In this document: piece after piece, positions 43,644 to 50,638 of the stretch
Numbering within the stretch: the first letter of the stretch is position 1
How the letters are laid out: each line of letters starts with the position of its first letter
Notes under the pieces: generated by a model
Told to the model about the DNA's origin: nothing
Databases searched by the model: none
What the model saw: the letters and a program-made list of their open reading frames with translations, nothing else
Translations under genes and position numbers: made by a program
Origin: Phycisphaerae bacterium
Lineage (GTDB): Bacteria; Planctomycetota; Phycisphaerae; Phycisphaerales; SM1A02
Reading direction: 5' to 3'
DNA length: 50,940 nt
Assembly (NCBI GenBank): GCA_016795065.1
Contig: JAEUIU010000019.1
Coordinates: forward strand, 1-50,940

Positions 43644-44050
43644 GGGGAACTCCAAGGGTGCATGGCAACGCGGCGAATCACGCGTGATGCGAGGTTGAGG
43701 AACGGTCGCGCAGGGAAGAGCAGGCGGTGTGGCGCCATGGATCCCACGCAAGCCGGAGCGGTTCGTCCTAATGTGTCCGGGAATCTGACGGGAAGGGCAG
43801 TGGAAACAACCGAGCGATCAGTCTGACGGGAGGACCGGCGTGTGTCGCGTGGCTATTCACCTACTTTGCCTCGGAATCGTCCGAGGCGCGACAGAGGGCA
43901 GAGTTCGAGCGAGATCGGAAGCCAGAAACGACGACATCGAGGTCGGCAAATCGGCAGTCGTGCGCGACGAAACGCCCAAACGAAAGCCGCCCCGCCGCCG
44001 ATGTGCGAAGGCGGGCAGGGCGGCAGGATCCGATCGCCGAGCTTCGGGGA
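43644..44050. other. Intergenic region upstream of the FG-GAP/TSP3 gene
   Basis: No gene is supported. It contains a perfect 12-bp palindrome ATCACGCGTGAT (43677-43688), 34 nt before the start codon of the secreted protein, and two direct copies of TCTGACGGGA (43784-43793 and 43822-43831). These could be regulator sites; no clear promoter is seen. Confidence 0.5.
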
Positions 44051-44797
44051 TTACATGTACAGGCCACCGTTGACGCCGATCTCTTGGCCCGTCACGAACG
44101 ATGCGGCCGGAGAGGCGAGGAAGACCACGACCTGGGCGACCTCGTCGGCCTCGCCCATGCGCCCCATCGGCGTGATGGTCTTGATGTTCTCAAGGGCCTT
44201 CTCCGGGACCGATGCTGTCATGTCCGTTCGAATGAAGCCAGGGGCGACGCAGTTGACCGTGACTCCCTTGCGAGCGACTTCGCGGGCGACGCTCTTGGTG
44301 AAGGCGTCGAGGCCGCCCTTGGCCGCGGCGTAGTTGGCCTGGCCGAAGTTGCCCATCTGCCCGATCACGCTGGTGATGTTGATCACCCGACCCCAGCCGT
44401 TGGCGACCATCTGGGGAAGAAGGAGGTGCGTCATCTGCACCGGCCCCTTGAGGTTCACGTTGAGGACCTCGTCCCACTCGACATGGGTCATCTTGATGAA
44501 GGTCTTGTCGCGGGTAATGCCCGCGTTGTTCACGAGGATGTCAACCTTCGGGAAGACCTTCATGATCGCTTCGCCCATCGCGTGCACGGCGGTGTCGTCG
44601 GCGATGTTGCACTTGAAGAGTTCAGCCCGGCGACCCAGCTTCTGGATCTCCGCCCGGACTTCTTCGGCGGCGTGATCGTTGCTGGCGTAGTTGATCGCCA
44701 CGTCGGCTCCGGCTTTCGCCAGATCGAGGGCGATCGCCTTTCCGATACCGCGCCCGGCCCCCGTCACCAATGCCACTCGTCCTTCTAATGGAAGCAT
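44051..44797 (-). CDS. phaB: Acetoacetyl-CoA / 3-oxoacyl reductase (PhaB type)
   Basis: 248 residues, a classical short-chain dehydrogenase that reduces acetoacetyl-CoA to (R)-3-hydroxybutyryl-CoA with NADPH, the monomer supply for PHA. Motifs: TGAGRGIG (cofactor), NNAGITRDKTF, catalytic Ser in ITSVIGQMGNFGQ and Tyr-x3-Lys in ANYAAAK. The sequence also fits FabG; the place within the pha locus, and DKTFIKMTHVEWDEVLNVNL, favour PhaB. ATG 44797 has GAGGAG 5 nt upstream. It has its own promoter (44921-44948). Confidence 0.85.
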   Translation of the reverse strand: MLPLEGRVALVTGAGRGIGKAIALDLAKAGADVAINYASNDHAAEEVRAEIQKLGRRAELFKCNIADDTAVHAMGEAIMKVFPKVDILVNNAGITRDKTFIKMTHVEWDEVLNVNLKGPVQMTHLLLPQMVANGWGRVINITSVIGQMGNFGQANYAAAKGGLDAFTKSVAREVARKGVTVNCVAPGFIRTDMTASVPEKALENIKTITPMGRMGEADEVAQVVVFLASPAASFVTGQEIGVNGGLYM

Positions 44798-44920
44798 GTC
44801 GTCGCTCCTCGCAGGGAATGTCCCCCGTGGGGCGGCGGAACGGATACCGCTCGTCGCCAAAGCCGCACGGGATGCAGGATGAAGTTCGTGTCAGTCCGCA
44901 CCCACGAAGGTGCAGCGGGG

Positions 44921-44948
44921 AGTCTACCGCATCGTTTGAGGGCGGCAA
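44921..44948 (-). promoter_or_regulatory. Sigma-70-type promoter of phaB
   Basis: On the minus strand: -35 TTGCCG (44948-44943), 16-bp spacer, -10 TAGACT (44926-44921). The leader to ATG 44797 is about 115 nt. The same TAGACT -10 appears at the phasin and HxlR promoters. Confidence 0.65.
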
Positions 44949-44974
44949 TGATCGCGACAAGCTTGGAAACGAAC

Positions 44975-45005
44975 GATCCGCCCGGCGTGGTTGGCCGGAC
45001 GGATC
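44975..45005 (-). terminator. Hairpin terminator of the second SDR gene
   Basis: A 12-bp stem with a single mismatch (44975-44986 with 44994-45005) around a 7-nt loop, followed on the minus strand by GTTCGTTTCC. It lies 36 nt after the SDR stop codon and separates that transcript from phaB. Confidence 0.55.
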
Positions 45006-45040
45006 GATTCGAAATCGTCGTTGATAGGTGCGGGGGCGTT

Positions 45041-45859
45041 TCAGGCAGGCGGATGCCATCCGGCATCGGCCCAGAGTGCGCCGCTGACGGCGGGGTTCTT
45101 GATCATGAAGCAGATCGCGTCAGCGATTTCCTCAGGTGCGAGGAGTCGCCCGAGTTGGGTGCGAGGTAGCACCGTGTCCTCGATGATCTTCGGATCCATG
45201 GCCCGCACCATCGGGGTATCGGTGAAGCCAGGGTGGACGATCGCGACCCGCATGCCGTAGTAGATGGCTTCCTTGGCGAGGGTGGACTGAACGCCCTCAA
45301 GGCCCGCCTTGGTGGCCGCATAGGCGACCTGGCCCTTGTTGCCGGCCGAGGAGATCGACCCGATGAAGACGATTTCGCCCTGGACCTCGTCGCCACCCTT
45401 CCAGCCACCGAGGCCGGCCTGGGCGCGACACTCGGCAACGCTGGCGATCGTCTCCATTGCCCAGTAGGCGGCCGCCACCAGATTGACGCTGATAGTCTTC
45501 TCCATCAGGTCTTGGTCGTAGAGCTTCGCGGTCTTGGTGGCCTTATCGACGCGCACCGCGAGGCCGTCCCGGACGATGCCCGCTGCGGGCACGCAGAGTT
45601 GCACGCCACCATAGCGGCGCTTCATCTCGGCGAAGACCGAGGTCCGGAAGGCGCGATCGGTCACGTCGCCACAAAACGGGATCACGCAGTCGCGACCGAG
45701 ATACTTGTTGATCTCCGCGGAGACCCCATGAACGGCTTCGGAGAAGTCAACCAATCCGATCGCACGAATGCCTTCGCGTCCGAGCTGGCGGGCGACGGCT
45801 CTTGCAATGCCGCTGGCACCCCCGGTGATGACGGCGACACGCTTCGAAAGATCAATCAC
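45041..45859 (-). CDS. Short-chain dehydrogenase/reductase
   Basis: 272 residues. Cofactor loop TGGASGIA (the last Gly of the usual TGxxxGIG is Ala), substrate side CVPAAGIVRDG, catalytic Ser in GSISSAGNKGQ and Tyr-x3-Lys in AYAATKAG; PGFTDTP follows. Compared with PhaB it has an insertion (ATKTAKLYDQDLMEK and ECRAQAGLGGWKGGDEVQ), so its substrate probably differs. It could be a second acyl-CoA reductase or a 3-hydroxyacyl dehydrogenase in PHA turnover. GTG 45859 with GGAGA 8 nt upstream is the chosen start. 63 bp after phaC on the same strand. Confidence 0.85.
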   Translation of the reverse strand: MIDLSKRVAVITGGASGIARAVARQLGREGIRAIGLVDFSEAVHGVSAEINKYLGRDCVIPFCGDVTDRAFRTSVFAEMKRRYGGVQLCVPAAGIVRDGLAVRVDKATKTAKLYDQDLMEKTISVNLVAAAYWAMETIASVAECRAQAGLGGWKGGDEVQGEIVFIGSISSAGNKGQVAYAATKAGLEGVQSTLAKEAIYYGMRVAIVHPGFTDTPMVRAMDPKIIEDTVLPRTQLGRLLAPEEIADAICFMIKNPAVSGALWADAGWHPPA

Positions 45860-45922
45860 GGTTTGTTCTCCAGAATGTAGGTGCGAGTCCATTCACGTCC
45901 CCACGGTAGGTCAGGATCTTGT

Positions 45923-47068
45923 TCAGGCAGTCACCAGCGGTTCCGACCGCTCGGCCATCCATGCGGTGGCGCGTGGCCAGATCTCCTTGTGGGCACGCGA
46001 CCCGACGCTCAGGCCGATGTGTCCGGCCTTCACGCTCATCTCGGTGTAATCGGTGCTCGAGACGCACTCCTTGAGGAGCGTGCTCTGGCAGGGGAGGACC
46101 AGGTGATCGGCGTCGGCGGTGAGGTTGAGGACCGGGCAGGTAATGTTGCCCAAGTTGATGCGCTTCTTGCCGAGCGGGAACTGGCCCTTCACGAGCAGGT
46201 TCTGTTGGAAGCCGTACTTCACGAAGTCGCGATAGACCTCGCCGCTGAGCGGGATGTTGTCGTTGCTCCAGACTTCCATGGCGAAGAAGTCCTCAAGGAA
46301 CTTCTCGTCTTCCATCTTGTCGTAGAAGCCCTGCCACTTCTGGAAGTAGTTCGCAACCGGCTTGAGCATGCCGAAGGAGTTGCCCAGGAAGGAGGGCGGG
46401 ATGAGACCGAACGTGTCGACGATGCCGTCGACGTCGAAGTACTTCGGGTCGGTCCAAGAGAGTAGAAGCGATTCACGGCTTGACCAGTCGATCGGCGCGG
46501 CCATCAGCACCAGGTTGCGGACCAGGTGTGGGTGGAGGGCGGCGTACATCGCCGACATCGTGCCGCCCATGCAATATCCGACGAGGTTGATCTGGTCCGA
46601 GCCGGTATCGGCAAGGACGCGTTCGACGGCGCGGTGCAGGTGCCCTTCGACGTAGTCATGAAGTGTCTTCGTAGCGTCCGCGGGCGACGGTACGCCCCAA
46701 TCGATCATGTAGACGTCGAAGCCGGCGTTGAGGTACTGTCGCACGACCGACTTGTGCGGAAGAAGGTCGAGGACGTAGGGGCGGTTCACAAGTGCGAAGA
46801 CGAAGAGGACCGGCGTCCCGTGACGCTTGTCCGCCTTGCCCGTGTAGCGAAGGAGCCGCACTGGCGACTCGCTCATGATCACGTCGTGCGGGGTGCAGCC
46901 CTTCGTCGCCTTCATGGCGGCCTCGGCGACCTTGGGCATGGCCGCGACCTTCTTGCCCAGCGCGTCAAACTCGCCTTGCCAGGACTTCATCATCTCGGTG
47001 AAGAGCGGATGCACGAAGCCCGCAAAGGGATTGGCGGAGGCTGCGGAATCGTTGTTCTGTTGGGTCAT
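45923..47068 (-). CDS. phaC: Class III polyhydroxyalkanoate synthase, catalytic subunit
   Basis: 381 residues, alpha/beta-hydrolase fold, polymerising (R)-3-hydroxyacyl-CoA. The lipase-like box is GYCMGG with nucleophile Cys166; Asp321 (ADADHLVLP) and His350 (KAGHIGLSVG) complete the triad with the spacing seen in the Allochromatium class III enzyme. Length is right for class III (about 350-380; class I is about 560-600), and the partner phaE lies upstream by 39 bp. ATG 47068 lacks a clear ribosome binding site, so coupling to phaE translation is likely. Acts on the granule surface. Confidence 0.95.
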   Translation of the reverse strand: MTQQNNDSAASANPFAGFVHPLFTEMMKSWQGEFDALGKKVAAMPKVAEAAMKATKGCTPHDVIMSESPVRLLRYTGKADKRHGTPVLFVFALVNRPYVLDLLPHKSVVRQYLNAGFDVYMIDWGVPSPADATKTLHDYVEGHLHRAVERVLADTGSDQINLVGYCMGGTMSAMYAALHPHLVRNLVLMAAPIDWSSRESLLLSWTDPKYFDVDGIVDTFGLIPPSFLGNSFGMLKPVANYFQKWQGFYDKMEDEKFLEDFFAMEVWSNDNIPLSGEVYRDFVKYGFQQNLLVKGQFPLGKKRINLGNITCPVLNLTADADHLVLPCQSTLLKECVSSTDYTEMSVKAGHIGLSVGSRAHKEIWPRATAWMAERSEPLVTA

Positions 47069-47107
47069 GACGGTTCGTTCGCTTTCGGCGTGCGGCCAAG
47101 GTGGGAC

Positions 47108-47731
47108 TTACTTGGAGGCCTTCTTGCCGCCAGCTTGGGTGGCGGCCGGCGGAGCTGACGGGGAGGTCGTCGGGTGCGGCCGCGACGCTTCGTGACGGCT
47201 CTGGCCCGCGGCCTGTTCGAGGTTGGCGATGCGTGCGTCGAGCTTCGACAATTGGCTGTCGATGTGGGACTGCAACTGTGCCGAGGTCTGGCGGATGGCG
47301 CCCAGGATCTCGGTGTTGGCGCCGCCGCTGGCGGTTTCGAAGGCGTTGGCCATGTTCGACTTCAGGAAGTCATCCATCTGTCGCTTGAACTGGAGAGCCT
47401 GATCCATCGAGCGCTTCATCGCCTCGAGGAACTGTGGGCTACGCATGTACTGCTCGGCGTACTGGGCCATCGCCTCGAAGAAGGCACCTTGCATCCGGCG
47501 AAGGACCTCCGGCGACATGAACGAGGCCGCCGCGGCAGGGTCCATGCCAGGCATGGCGCCCATGCCTGGGATCCCGGCCATGCCAGGCATTCCAGGCATG
47601 CCTGGCATGTTGGGCATGCCGGCCATATTGGGCATGGAAGCGGCGCTGCGTGCCCAGACGTCGCGCCAAAAGGCGGTCATCGGATCGACGTTCGGCGAGT
47701 GGGGAGGGGTGTTGCCTTGCTGCTCAGCCAT
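47108..47731 (-). CDS. phaE: PHA synthase subunit PhaE with Met-Pro-Gly repeats
   Basis: 207 residues, partner of PhaC in class III synthases. After a short N-terminus comes a low-complexity stretch of Met-Pro/Asn/Ala-Gly units (MPNMPGMPGMPGMAG), then an amphipathic helical region (EVLRRMQGAFFEAMAQYAEQY, MDDFLKSNMANAFETASG) and a predicted coiled coil (SAQLQSHIDSQLSKLDARIANLEQA), ending in a Lys-rich tail (GGKKASK). PhaE proteins vary strongly; the helix and coiled-coil plan and position before phaC support the call. ATG 47731 is preferred; the frame is open to 47776. Confidence 0.85.
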   Translation of the reverse strand: MAEQQGNTPPHSPNVDPMTAFWRDVWARSAASMPNMAGMPNMPGMPGMPGMAGIPGMGAMPGMDPAAAASFMSPEVLRRMQGAFFEAMAQYAEQYMRSPQFLEAMKRSMDQALQFKRQMDDFLKSNMANAFETASGGANTEILGAIRQTSAQLQSHIDSQLSKLDARIANLEQAAGQSRHEASRPHPTTSPSAPPAATQAGGKKASK

Positions 47732-47805
47732 GGGTCGCGGACTCCGTGCGAGGTCGGGTGTCGAGTCGGAACTCAACGTGCGGAAATCAGGGGCAGGAAA
47801 GAAAG

Positions 47806-47835
47806 CGGCCCGAGGCGCTTTCGCGCCTCGGGCCG
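47806..47835 (-). terminator. Rho-independent terminator of the phasin gene
   Basis: A 13-bp GC-rich stem with a 4-nt loop, followed on the minus strand by CTTTCTTTCC. It starts 14 nt after the phasin stop codon and makes the phasin mRNA monocistronic, separate from phaE-phaC. Confidence 0.8.
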
Positions 47836-47849
47836 TTGAAGGGATCGGA

Positions 47850-48446
47850 TCAGCCGTTGCAGCAGGGCTTGGAAGCCGAGGCTCGGGCGAAGGTCTCTTC
47901 CATCACCTTCGTGAGGTGCTGGACGTGCTCGGTGTTCATCGCGAGGAGACGCTCGCTTGTCTTGGTCATGAGCGTCGAGGCCTCGTCGAAGATCTCGCGG
48001 GCGATGTCGGTGACCGGCTTGGCGGCCTTGGCGTTCGGGGCCGTGCCGGTGGCCTGACTCATTTGGCTGGCGACAAGGGCGCCGGTGCGCTCGAGCGTGC
48101 GAACGTTGGTCCGGATCGCGTCGATCATGAGCGAGTTGCACTCGGTGACGAAGCGGGCGTTGGCGTCAACGATGCCGTTCATGGCCTTCACGGCGGCATC
48201 GAAGTTGGTCGCCATCGCGGCGGTCGGATTGGTGGTCATGGTGTTGGCGAAGGGATTGAACGCCTCGAAGCCCCAGGCCTTGGTGAAGGCGCTGAAGAGC
48301 TTCTGGTTGGCTTCGCCGTAGGCCTTGAAGGCGTCGTTGGCACCCTTGCAGCAGGCCTGGGTGGCCGAGCTGAACTGCTGGGTGGCCTGGGTCACGGCAT
48401 CGACGGCAGGCTTGGCGGACGGGGTGGTGGGGGTCGCAGTGGTCAT
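47850..48446 (-). CDS. Phasin family protein
   Basis: 198 residues, mainly amphipathic helices (FDAAVKAMNGIVDANARFVTE, IDAIRTNVRTLERTGALVASQ, EASTLMTKTSERLLAMNTEHV) as in Phasin_2-type granule coat proteins that cover the PHA surface. Two Cys-Cys pairs are odd for a phasin: QACCKGA near residue 33 and PCCNG at the end. ATG 48446 follows AAGGAC, and a small hairpin TGCCG-CACT-CGGCA lies just before this site. It has a near-consensus promoter, its own terminator, and divergent phaR, the expected arrangement for a PhaR-controlled, highly expressed phasin. Confidence 0.85.
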   Translation of the reverse strand: MTTATPTTPSAKPAVDAVTQATQQFSSATQACCKGANDAFKAYGEANQKLFSAFTKAWGFEAFNPFANTMTTNPTAAMATNFDAAVKAMNGIVDANARFVTECNSLMIDAIRTNVRTLERTGALVASQMSQATGTAPNAKAAKPVTDIAREIFDEASTLMTKTSERLLAMNTEHVQHLTKVMEETFARASASKPCCNG

Positions 48447-48539
48447 GACGGGAGTCCTTGCCGAGTGCGGCAGAAGTGGTCGAACGGTTGTCGTTGGTGG
48501 GACCGCCCGGAGGAGACAGGGCGGACCGTGGATGAGCGA

Positions 48540-48568
48540 AGTCTACCCGGACCTTAGTGCATCGTCAA
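48540..48568 (-). promoter_or_regulatory. Near-consensus phasin promoter
   Basis: On the minus strand: -35 TTGACG (48568-48563), 17-bp spacer, -10 TAGACT (48545-48540). Transcription would begin near 48533, leaving a leader of about 87 nt with two potential hairpins. The best sigma-70-type promoter in the window. Confidence 0.75.
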
Positions 48569-48591
48569 GAAAAAGTATGCCGCCGCACTAA
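48554..48591. promoter_or_regulatory. Candidate PhaR operator: TTAGTGC-N24-GCACTAA
   Basis: A perfect 7-bp inverted repeat (48554-48560 and 48585-48591) flanks the -35 box of the phasin promoter; the half-site centres are 31 bp apart, about three helical turns. A dimeric or tetrameric repressor bound here would block the promoter. PhaR, encoded divergently at 48904, is the natural candidate; this is inference. Confidence 0.5.
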
Positions 48592-48642
48592 TTTCGGCGA
48601 ACGGTGGGAGGTTTCTCGGAAGCCTGCCGCGGAAAGGACGAT

Positions 48643-48857
48643 GGGGACCCTTGTTGCGAGAAGAGGTCCCCTGGCGTCCCCTTTTCGAAGCCCCTGGTGG
48701 CTCCTCCTCCCGGAATGTGACTCTCCAAACTCGGGCAGGCCGGAATGTGACTGTCCAATTTAGGGCAATTTAGGGCCGCAGATAGGGCGGAAGCCCCATC
48801 GCGATGGGGATCCGCCGAAATGTGCCTGTTCCATGGGCGAATGTGACTGTCCAAAAT
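48643..48857. repeat. REP-like element with four AATGTGACTGTCC-type words and hairpins
   Basis: Four related words with consensus GAATGTGACTGTCCAA start at about 48712, 48742, 48817 and 48839. Next to them lie GGGGACC/GGTCCCC (48643-48649 and 48665-48671) and a long hairpin at 48786-48816, whose core is a perfect 16-bp palindrome (48794-48809) extended by GGCGGA/TCCGCC. The mix resembles remnants of REP/RAYT-associated intergenic repeats found in many genomes. No transposase gene is here. Confidence 0.6.
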
Positions 48858-48903
48858 GGCGCTCAAGTGACGTAGGATTCATGCAGCAGCACTAGGAGCA
48901 GCC

Positions 48904-49479
48904 ATGCCGGTACCCCAATTGATCGAGGTCAAGAAGTACCCGAATCGGCGGCTGTATGACTCCACGCGGAGCCAGCACCTCACCCATGAGGAGCTCTACG
49001 AACTGGTGGTCGCGGGTCACACCGTCAGGGTGACCGAAAGCAAATCCGGGGCGGACATCACCAGCCTGGTCCTGATGCAGGCGCTCATCGAACACAACCC
49101 GGAGAAGTTCTCGTCGTTTCCGCCGGAACTGGTCCATCTCCTCATCCGGGCAAGCGAACAGATGCTCCGCGGTTTCGCGAGCAACTGGTTCACGCACACC
49201 ATGGCGTCCATGATGAACCAGCAGGCAGCCGCAGCCGCCGGGCAGCAGGCAGCGCCCCCGGCCGGCAATCCGATGAGCGCCTTCTTCCCTTGGATGAACA
49301 CCGGACCCACGTGGGGAGTGCCTGCGACAGGAGTAGGAACAGGAGCGAGCCCATCGCCGCCGCCGACGCCAGGAAACACGCCACGTCACGAAGCGGCGAC
49401 CGTTGACGATCTTGAGGCAAGGCTTGCAGCCATGATGGACGAGCTTCAACGGCTGAAGGGGGCACGCGGGGCGTCGTAA
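48904..49479 (+). CDS. phaR: PHA synthesis repressor PhaR
   Basis: 191 residues. N-terminal PHB/PHA accumulation DNA-binding domain (residues about 5-64): LIEVKKYPNRRLYDSTRSQH, LTHEELYELVVAGHTVRV, SGADITSLVLMQALIEH. The middle has hydrophobic helices (LVHLLIRASEQMLRGFASNW) and the C-terminal half is Ala/Gln/Pro-rich with a final coiled-coil-like helix (DDLEARLAAMMDELQRL). PhaR binds both DNA and PHA granules and de-represses phasin when polymer is present. ATG 48904 has AGGAG 5 nt upstream. Divergent from the phasin gene; convergent with the DinB-like gene. Confidence 0.93.
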   Translation: MPVPQLIEVKKYPNRRLYDSTRSQHLTHEELYELVVAGHTVRVTESKSGADITSLVLMQALIEHNPEKFSSFPPELVHLLIRASEQMLRGFASNWFTHTMASMMNQQAAAAAGQQAAPPAGNPMSAFFPWMNTGPTWGVPATGVGTGASPSPPPTPGNTPRHEAATVDDLEARLAAMMDELQRLKGARGAS

Positions 49480-49504
49480 CCTCCGACGAACCCGTTCCGT
49501 TGCG

Positions 49505-50113
49505 TCAGCGGTCCGAGGTGCAAGAGCGTCGTGTGCGCCGAATCGCCTCGATCTGCCTGCGGTGAATAGACATGTGCATGCTAACCATCGCGTGCCACCC
49601 GAATGCATCGAGCGGCCCGAACCACGGGTGGGCATAGCGGGCGGCGGTCCGCAGGTTGGCTGCGCTGGCCACGAGTTTGACGACCGAGTCGCAACTGCGC
49701 TCAAAGGACTCGATGACGGACGAATCAACGTCGACCGCCGGCTTCACGGCTGCCGTGCTCGCGGCGCCGGCGGGCGAACGACCTGCCAGAAGTTCGCCCA
49801 TGATGCGGACCACGCCTTCGTTCACGATGCGAAGGTGGTCGAGGGTCATCCAGACCGACCATTGGCGACTGCTGTCCTCGAGCCCGGGGAGGCGAGGGAT
49901 CAGGACGCGTGCTGCGTTGTCCTCCTCGGAGGCGTTGCCGACCAGTCCGAGGATCAGCCGCCGCTCGCGTTCCATGTCGGCATCGAAGGACGCGCGACTT
50001 CCCCGCAGCCGGCGAAACCGAAAGAGGAGGCGGGCAATCTGGAGCTCGGGCCACGGTAAGCCGGTGCCGGGTGGGGCCAGTCGGACGACGCCGGGGGTTG
50101 ACGTGTGGGCCAT
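49505..50113 (-). CDS. DinB-like four-helix protein
   Basis: 202 residues. DinB-type features: an N-terminal helix with LDHLRIVNEGVVRIMGELL (possible metal His) and the C-terminal HAMVSMHMSIHRRQIEAIRR, where His residues are in the position of the DinB metal site. DinB/YfiT proteins are metal-dependent and linked to thiol (bacillithiol, glutathione) transfer or stress. Here the reaction is unknown. ATG 50113 is placed 6 nt after TACGCT, a leaderless start. It shares an operator-like inverted repeat with the divergent HxlR gene, suggesting it is that regulator's target. Confidence 0.72.
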   Translation of the reverse strand: MAHTSTPGVVRLAPPGTGLPWPELQIARLLFRFRRLRGSRASFDADMERERRLILGLVGNASEEDNAARVLIPRLPGLEDSSRQWSVWMTLDHLRIVNEGVVRIMGELLAGRSPAGAASTAAVKPAVDVDSSVIESFERSCDSVVKLVASAANLRTAARYAHPWFGPLDAFGWHAMVSMHMSIHRRQIEAIRRTRRSCTSDR

Positions 50114-50119
50114 GCGGGG

Positions 50120-50147
50120 AGCGTAGCTCAATACTTGCAAAAAGCAA
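50120..50147 (-). promoter_or_regulatory. Promoter of the DinB-like gene (leaderless)
   Basis: On the minus strand: -35 TTGCTT (50147-50142), 16-bp spacer, -10 TACGCT (50125-50120), 6 nt to ATG 50113. The -35 box lies in the right arm of the inverted repeat 50133-50149. Confidence 0.6.
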
Positions 50148-50149
50148 GT
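50133..50149. promoter_or_regulatory. Candidate HxlR operator ACTTGC-N5-GCAAGT
   Basis: A perfect 6-bp inverted repeat with an AAAAA centre. It covers the -35 box and spacer of the DinB-like promoter and ends 7 bp before the -35 box of the HxlR promoter. HxlR/DUF24 regulators (for example YodB) bind dyads with TACT/AGTA half-sites, and TACTTGC fits this loosely. Confidence 0.6.
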
Positions 50150-50155
50150 GTCAGA

Positions 50156-50184
50156 TTGGCGGGAGGGGCGCGGCCACATAGACT
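50156..50184 (+). promoter_or_regulatory. Sigma-70-type promoter of the HxlR gene (leaderless)
   Basis: -35 TTGGCG (50156-50161), 17-bp spacer, -10 TAGACT (50179-50184), then 7 nt to ATG 50192. This leaves no ribosome binding site; translation would begin at the 5' end of the mRNA. Confidence 0.65.
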
Positions 50185-50191
50185 TGGCGGC

Positions 50192-50638
50192 ATGGCAGCG
50201 AAGAAGAAGTCGGCCAAGCGGGCTACCGCTTCGGGAGGCATCCGCTCGGGCGCTTCCAAACGAAGCGTGACGACATCGCTGAGCGCCGCGTCCGAACGTC
50301 GCTCGCCTTGTCCGATCGCCTGCACCCTTGACCTTCTTGGTGACCGCTGGACGCTTCTCGTTCTGCGCGATCTCTTCCTTGGGCGAAGCCGCTTTCGCGA
50401 CTTCCTCGCGGCCCCCGAGGGAATTCCCACCAACATCCTCACCGAACGGTTGGGCAGGCTTTGTGTGCAAGGCCTCACCGAAAGGATCGCCGCCGAGGAC
50501 GGTTCCGGCCGCCCCGCGTACCGCCTCACTGAGAAGGGGAGATCGCTCGGACCGCTGCTGCGCGCCGCACGCGACTGGGGGTTGGCGCACATCGAAGGGA
50601 CAGCGGTGGTGCGGGAAGGTGCGGCGGCTCGAACCTGA
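50192..50638 (+). CDS. HxlR (DUF24) family transcriptional regulator
   Basis: 148 residues. A basic, Ser-rich N-terminal tail (residues 1-37) precedes the winged-helix domain: CPIACTLDLLGDRWTLLVLRDLFLGRSRFRDF, then IPTNILTERLGRL and YRLTEKGRSLGPLL. Cys40, ahead of the first helix, matches the redox-sensing Cys of the family (YodB, CatR, HypR), so it may sense quinones or oxidants. ATG 50192 fits the leaderless promoter. Probably regulates itself and the divergent DinB-like gene through the dyad at 50133-50149. Confidence 0.9.
   Translation: MAAKKKSAKRATASGGIRSGASKRSVTTSLSAASERRSPCPIACTLDLLGDRWTLLVLRDLFLGRSRFRDFLAAPEGIPTNILTERLGRLCVQGLTERIAAEDGSGRPAYRLTEKGRSLGPLLRAARDWGLAHIEGTAVVREGAAART

Larger units (their letters stand above)
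48447..48903. other. Divergent intergenic region phasin/phaR
   Basis: A 457-bp non-coding stretch that holds the phasin promoter and leader (48447-48568), a candidate PhaR operator (48554-48591) and a REP-like element (48643-48857). TAGGAT at 48873-48878 is a possible -10 for phaR. No open frame with coding character is seen. Confidence 0.7.

Noticed and set aside
41415..43826. Plus-strand open frame of 803 codons opposite the FG-GAP region
   Set aside because: Translation is Arg/Val/Gly-rich with no domain; it is the antisense of well-supported FG-GAP coding sequence.
44051..49479. Polyhydroxyalkanoate locus as a new pathway
   Set aside because: All components (PhaB, PhaC, PhaE, phasin, PhaR) are known; only details (PhaE repeat, operator, REP element, second SDR) are unusual.
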